The notes below the pieces were generated by a model. The model was not told where the DNA came from. It did not search any database and worked only from the letters and a program-made list of their open reading frames with translations. This document shows positions 30,110 to 33,223 of a stretch of DNA of 33,223 nucleotides, in pieces. The stretch's first letter is position 1. Each line of letters begins with the position of its first letter. Location: contig CAMBWI010000023.1 of NCBI GenBank assembly GCA_945871445.1, positions 1-33,223 on the forward strand, given 5' to 3'. A program made the position numbers and the translations under genes. Origin of the DNA: Singulisphaera sp. GP187 (GTDB lineage Bacteria > Planctomycetota > Phycisphaerae > Phycisphaerales > SM1A02).

Positions 30110-31147
30110 TCACGATTGCTTGATGCGTTGATTCATCATCTGCAACATCTCAGCTGCGGTTGCCTTGAGCGCACAACGAGATTGCTTGCGCGCAGAGCGA
30201 ATTGCCTTTGCACGCAGCGCAAGAGCCCGCTTGGCTAATGCACGACCTTCTGCAGTGGTGCCTTCAATCTTGTCTGCGAGAAACGCGAGATCACGCGCGC
30301 GTCCAAGATTTTCCGCTGCGGATCGAAGTCGATTGCGAGCTGAATATTCTTTGCGACCGATGCACGCGCTCAAAACCGCCATCTGATCTGCGAGCCGCTG
30401 AAATTTCTTGCGCGTCTCATGCAAATCCAACTCTCCAAGTCCAAGCCACGCACGATGGGCCAAACCACGGGCGTTTTGCCATGTCTTGGAAAATTGCCCA
30501 GTCACACCATACCAATCCAGCGGTGCGCCCGAACAGAGTCGCATCGATCTCTGGGCAATGTCGACATATTTCAAGGCGTCTTCGATGCACTTGGGTGATG
30601 GCGCAAGGTGCGTCCCATGAGTTGCTCCATCGGGTGCTGTGGTCAACGGTTGACCACGCAGCGCGCAGAGTTCTTCAAGCAATGACGCCAGCGCATCGCG
30701 CTGTCGTGTTTCAGCCAAACTTGCTTTTGCACTACGAATTCCAACGCGCGATAAAATGCGCCCCTGAGGAAATCCAGGCTGAAGTAAATCACGCAGTGAT
30801 TGCAATCGCTTTAAACCTCGTCGCGAACGGTGGACACCTGCGAGTCGCTCGTCCAGCGGAAGCAACTCGTTGGACGCCAAGACAATTCCATTTCGCACTG
30901 CCGAAAATTCTGCTGCGAGCACCGCACGCGCAGTCACGCGTGCTGGCTGAGAACAATCGAGTCGCAAGACGGCGCGATCAATTGTGGCAGTATCTGACGA
31001 ATTGGAATTCGCGAGATTCTCTTGCGAATCGATCGGTGAGCCCTGCGATGAAGAATCACGAATCTTTCGCAAGCGATCAGCGGCCTTCAACGCTTCGCGA
31101 GGAAGAAGAGTTTCAGTCTCCCGGATGATCTTTAAATCCTGATTCAT
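30110..31147 (-). CDS. CHAD domain protein
   Basis: 345 residues, all-helical and very Arg/Ala/Leu-rich. Two His-rich helix pairs mark the CHAD fold: AGVHRSRRGLKRLQSLRDLL (about 104-123) and ELDLHETRKKFQRLADQMAVL (about 242-262), with many conserved Arg/Lys (ARNRLRSAAENLGRARDLAFL). CHAD proteins bind inorganic polyphosphate through this basic surface and are often found with CYTH triphosphatases or polyphosphate granules; no CYTH domain is present here. Cytoplasmic. The N-terminal 60 residues are a low-complexity linker. Same orientation as the lipoprotein gene upstream, with a 19-base gap. Confidence 0.87.
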   Translation of the reverse strand: MNQDLKIIRETETLLPREALKAADRLRKIRDSSSQGSPIDSQENLANSNSSDTATIDRAVLRLDCSQPARVTARAVLAAEFSAVRNGIVLASNELLPLDERLAGVHRSRRGLKRLQSLRDLLQPGFPQGRILSRVGIRSAKASLAETRQRDALASLLEELCALRGQPLTTAPDGATHGTHLAPSPKCIEDALKYVDIAQRSMRLCSGAPLDWYGVTGQFSKTWQNARGLAHRAWLGLGELDLHETRKKFQRLADQMAVLSACIGRKEYSARNRLRSAAENLGRARDLAFLADKIEGTTAEGRALAKRALALRAKAIRSARKQSRCALKATAAEMLQMMNQRIKQS

Positions 31148-31166
31148 TCGACGACTCGCTCAAACT

Positions 31167-31700
31167 CTATTGTGCGGACTTCGGTTGATCCTTCGGCTGA
31201 TCTAACACCGCTTGTGGCGTATTGCACGTTGGCGCATCAACTGGCACCAACCAGAATTGAAGCATCGTTGGATAGAAAGGTTGAGCGGTTGATCCGACGA
31301 AATGCACTGTGGCGATTTGGTAGATGCCTTGGGTTGGATAGACAACATCAACTTCTGCACGACCGCCTGACAATCGAACTTGCCGAACAGACCACACCAT
31401 CGTGTCGCTCGCTGTCATTGGTCGCCCAATATCAAGTCTCTTTCCAACGCCTCTCCAAACTTGGACGGGGGTCGTCGGAGGCAAATTGAAAACCAACTCT
31501 TGCTCTGGTGAAGTTCGTTGATGGCTAAATTTCAGCGCATCAGCCATCAAGTTTGGCATCGGCTGCAAACTTGGATCTGCCTTTGGCGCTCCCGCATATT
31601 CCGGATATGTCATAGATGCAGCGCACCCTGACAGAAACAATGCGCTCACGAAAACTGCGGTCAGTGAAATTGCGTTCAGTAGATTATGTTTGCGCATCAT
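31167..31700 (-). CDS. Lipoprotein, unknown
   Basis: 177 residues from the ATG at 31700, chosen because GAGAGG lies five bases upstream and the reading begins with a proper signal peptide; the frame stays open another 69 codons inside nusG, which is a shadow. Lipobox LSGC with Cys26. The mature domain (about 60-160) is beta-rich: ELVFNLPPTTPVQVWRGVGKRL, RQVRLSGGRAEVDVVYP, QIATVHFVG and LQFWLVPVD. A conserved-looking Trp/Val pattern suggests a small sandwich, but I do not know the family. It follows nusG by 52 bases, where most bacteria have rplK. Confidence 0.78.
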   Translation of the reverse strand: MMRKHNLLNAISLTAVFVSALFLSGCAASMTYPEYAGAPKADPSLQPMPNLMADALKFSHQRTSPEQELVFNLPPTTPVQVWRGVGKRLDIGRPMTASDTMVWSVRQVRLSGGRAEVDVVYPTQGIYQIATVHFVGSTAQPFYPTMLQFWLVPVDAPTCNTPQAVLDQPKDQPKSAQ

Positions 31701-31752
31701 CAATCCTCTCGTCGAATCGTCTGCGATTCGTTTCTCGTCCAACCGACGCGCA

Positions 31753-32592
31753 TCACTTCTCTGCGCGTTGAACAAACCAATATTCCATATCGATCGGTGC
31801 CTGACGACCGAAAATCGTGACGAGCACCCGGACCTGGCCCTTGTCCGGGAATACTTCGTCGATCGTTCCTTCGTAGCCTTGGAAAGCACCTTCTTTGATG
31901 GTGACATTGTCGCCCTTGTGCAAATCCATTTTCAATTGCGGTGCTTCTTGCGCAGGTTTCGAATCGAACAACATCTTTTCGACTTCGACAACTGACATCG
32001 GAGTCGGACGACCAGCAGTACCGACGAAATCGCCAACACCAGTGGTCTCTTTAATTAAGAAGAACACATCCTGCGGAATGCGACCATCTGGTTCGAGGCG
32101 CATTTCAACGAAGACATATCCTGGATAAAGTTTAGTTTCGGTGACAGTTTGCTTGCCTTGCTTGCCGAGCACTTTCACCTTTTCGGTCGGAACCATAATT
32201 CGACCAACGAGCGATTCCATTCCTTCGATCTGAACCTTTCGCAGCAAAGTTCCGCGGACAGAATCTTCTTTATTGCTTGCAACACGAAGCACAAACCAAT
32301 CCATTCCTTCGCGGAACATTGGCATATCGCCTTCGGCAATTGGCGCAATATCTCTTGGCTCCGCCGGAATCGTAATGCGAGTTGTCTCCACACCCATCAC
32401 TCGAGCGGTTGTTGCAGGTCGCGCTTCGCCAGAGCGAATCGCTCGGAGATTTCGCGGGCCTGCAGGTTCGGCGACAACAACTTCAGCCTTGGACTTTCGT
32501 TTGGCTTTCGGCTTTACTTTGCCTTCAACTGGTGTCGCTTCATTCTCTTTGGAAGCGGAAGAATTGAGATCGTTTTCGTCAGATGTATTCAT
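31753..32592 (-). CDS. nusG: Transcription termination/antitermination protein NusG with long N-terminal extension
   Basis: 279 residues from the ATG at 32592, one base after the secE stop. Residues about 98-215 are the NGN domain (MDWFVLRVASNKEDSVRG, TETKLYPGYVFVEM, TTGVGDFVGTAGRPTPMS) that binds RNA polymerase. A KOW domain follows (HKGDNVTIKEGAFQGYEGTIDEV) and contacts ribosomal S10 or Rho. The first 97 residues are an extra, charged, probably disordered region with a basic patch (KVKPKAKRKSK) absent from E. coli NusG. Essential housekeeping gene. Downstream is a lipoprotein, not the usual ribosomal-protein genes. Confidence 0.95.
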   Translation of the reverse strand: MNTSDENDLNSSASKENEATPVEGKVKPKAKRKSKAEVVVAEPAGPRNLRAIRSGEARPATTARVMGVETTRITIPAEPRDIAPIAEGDMPMFREGMDWFVLRVASNKEDSVRGTLLRKVQIEGMESLVGRIMVPTEKVKVLGKQGKQTVTETKLYPGYVFVEMRLEPDGRIPQDVFFLIKETTGVGDFVGTAGRPTPMSVVEVEKMLFDSKPAQEAPQLKMDLHKGDNVTIKEGAFQGYEGTIDEVFPDKGQVRVLVTIFGRQAPIDMEYWFVQRAEK

Positions 32593-32593
32593 T

Positions 32594-32992
32594 TCAGATA
32601 CCTGGCTCCAAAACACGAAGTTGCACGAAGAGGAAGAAGAATGCTTGGTCGAAGACAAAGCAGAACAACGCAATCACCACGCTTGTAAAAATCACGATGA
32701 TTGTTGAACTTGTGATTTCTCGCCGTGTTGGCCAACTGACTTTCTTCATTTCGGTTTCCGTCGCAACCATAAAATCAACGCTCTTTACATTGCTTGCTGT
32801 CAGCATGTAGATGAACGGGCAGCACAATGCGACAAAGAGACCGCCGATTCCCCACGAAAGATAAATCGGGTTGATTCCCCAATTCACTGTTGCGAAGATG
32901 TCATGCAACCACCAACCACCAAGCATGGCGATCACTCCACCTGCTGTCGCTGATATCACACGAGTCCAATAGCCTTGTCCAAGCTTGTACAT
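32594..32992 (-). CDS. secE: Preprotein translocase subunit SecE
   Basis: 132 residues with three membrane helices (about 12-32, 42-63 and 93-122), the three-helix form also found in E. coli. The conserved amphipathic helix before the last membrane segment reads ETEMKKVSWPTRREITSST (about 77-95), the hallmark of the family. It forms the SecYEG channel with SecY. Located between tRNA-Trp and nusG, the classical order. The gap to the tRNA (33000-33108) contains a T-rich 12-bp repeat on the minus strand; no strong promoter was found in it. Confidence 0.95.
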   Translation of the reverse strand: MYKLGQGYWTRVISATAGGVIAMLGGWWLHDIFATVNWGINPIYLSWGIGGLFVALCCPFIYMLTASNVKSVDFMVATETEMKKVSWPTRREITSSTIIVIFTSVVIALFCFVFDQAFFFLFVQLRVLEPGI

Positions 32993-33069
32993 ATCTTTAA
33001 TGGTTCCGTTTCGAAATGAATCTGTCTGAATGATGCGAACTGGTCAATGCGTATCAACGCTCAATCGGG

Positions 33070-33108
33070 AAAACACGCCAAAAAACACGCCAAAAAACAC
33101 GCCCAAAA
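33070..33108 (-). repeat. 12-bp repeat directly after the tRNA-Trp 3' end
   Basis: CACGCC (plus strand) recurs at 33074, 33086 and 33098, separated by A-runs. A fourth copy, at 33109, is the tRNA discriminator and acceptor stem itself. On the transcript this gives GGCGTG followed by T4-T6, three times over. The T-runs could end tRNA transcription or serve as processing sites. Confidence 0.85.
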
Positions 33109-33181
33109 CACGCCGAGAGGGGATCGAACCCACGACCTGCGGATTTGGAATCCGCTGCTCTACCAGCTGAGCTATCGGCGT
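33109..33181 (-). tRNA. tRNA-Trp (anticodon CCA)
   Basis: 73-base cloverleaf on the minus strand. Acceptor arms ACGCCGA/TCGGCGT pair perfectly. D-stem GCTC/GAGC, anticodon stem GCGGA/TCCGC with loop TTCCAAA (anticodon CCA, reading UGG), variable loop AGGTC and T-loop TTCGATC. The T-stem GTGGG/CCCTC has one T-T mismatch (50:64). The discriminator base is G, as for bacterial tRNA-Trp. The terminal CCA is not encoded. Upstream of secE-nusG, the common bacterial order. Bases 33182-33223 beyond it show nothing recognisable. Confidence 0.95.
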
Positions 33182-33223
33182 CTCGGCGAAAAGAAACCAC
33201 GTTTATTTCCGCTTGATTTTGTG

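Noticed and set aside
31701-31907. N-terminal 69-codon extension of the lipoprotein frame into nusG
   Set aside because: It overlaps nusG in another frame; the ATG at 31700 has GAGAGG upstream and begins a proper lipoprotein signal.
33000-33060. Possible promoter for secE (TTGATA/TTGACC motifs)
   Set aside because: No acceptable -10 at 16-18 bases from either motif; secE may be read from the tRNA transcript.

Overview
The window looks like a chromosomal segment of a Planctomycetota bacterium, most likely class Phycisphaerae. This is inference, from the C-terminal sorting tail of the protein at 27739-28407 (a Met-Pro-Gly-Val-Phe motif, a hydrophobic stretch, then an Arg cluster), a NusG with a long charged N-terminal extension, an archaeal-type ProRS, several short lipoproteins and a soluble Ser/Thr kinase. 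Genes are densely packed, with many four-base ATGA start/stop overlaps. There is no sign of phage, insertion sequence, CRISPR or rRNA.

Layout. (1) 1-4414, minus strand: a MutL-type ASKHA ATPase and an uncharacterised partner, then a fibronectin-III membrane protein and the start of another membrane protein. (2) 4415-5627: a decayed thioredoxin-like gene end and two coupled minus-strand unknowns, one ending in seven copies of a five-residue repeat. (3) 5719-13160, plus strand: a catabolic kynurenine/3-hydroxyanthranilate cluster (HAAO, ACMSD, kynureninase, kynurenine 3-monooxygenase, EamA transporter, aminomuconate-semialdehyde dehydrogenase, aminomuconate deaminase). (4) 13162-19770, minus: kynurenine formamidase, an SDR without the usual catalytic Tyr/Lys, membrane protein, DUF1579-like protein, dCMP deaminase, a double protease-fold/PDZ protein and a Ser/Thr kinase. 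(5) 19997-22448, minus: Rex repressor, two lipoproteins and an amidase/PGRP-fold protein; metF diverges from rex. (6) 23363-31147: a large exported Pro/Ala-tailed protein, an anti-sigma-like protein, metG, a PEP-CTERM-like protein, proS and a CHAD protein. (7) 31167-33181, minus: tRNA-Trp, secE, nusG and a lipoprotein.

How the genes work together. KynB, KynU, KMO, HAAO, ACMSD, AMSDH and the RidA-type deaminase form a nearly continuous route from N-formylkynurenine to 4-oxalocrotonate. Because ACMSD diverts the ring-cleavage product away from quinolinate, the cluster is catabolic rather than for NAD synthesis. Tryptophan 2,3-dioxygenase and the lower meta-cleavage enzymes are not in the window.

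Most notable cross-cutting observation: many genes at the head of transcription units lack a Shine-Dalgarno sequence but have a TAnnnT hexamer exactly six bases before the start codon (DUF6754 gene, HAAO, ACMSD, rex, metF, the 678-residue protein, proS; seven bases for KMO). Several operon-internal genes do have Shine-Dalgarno sequences. This is the classic signature of leaderless mRNAs and would imply a largely leaderless genome.
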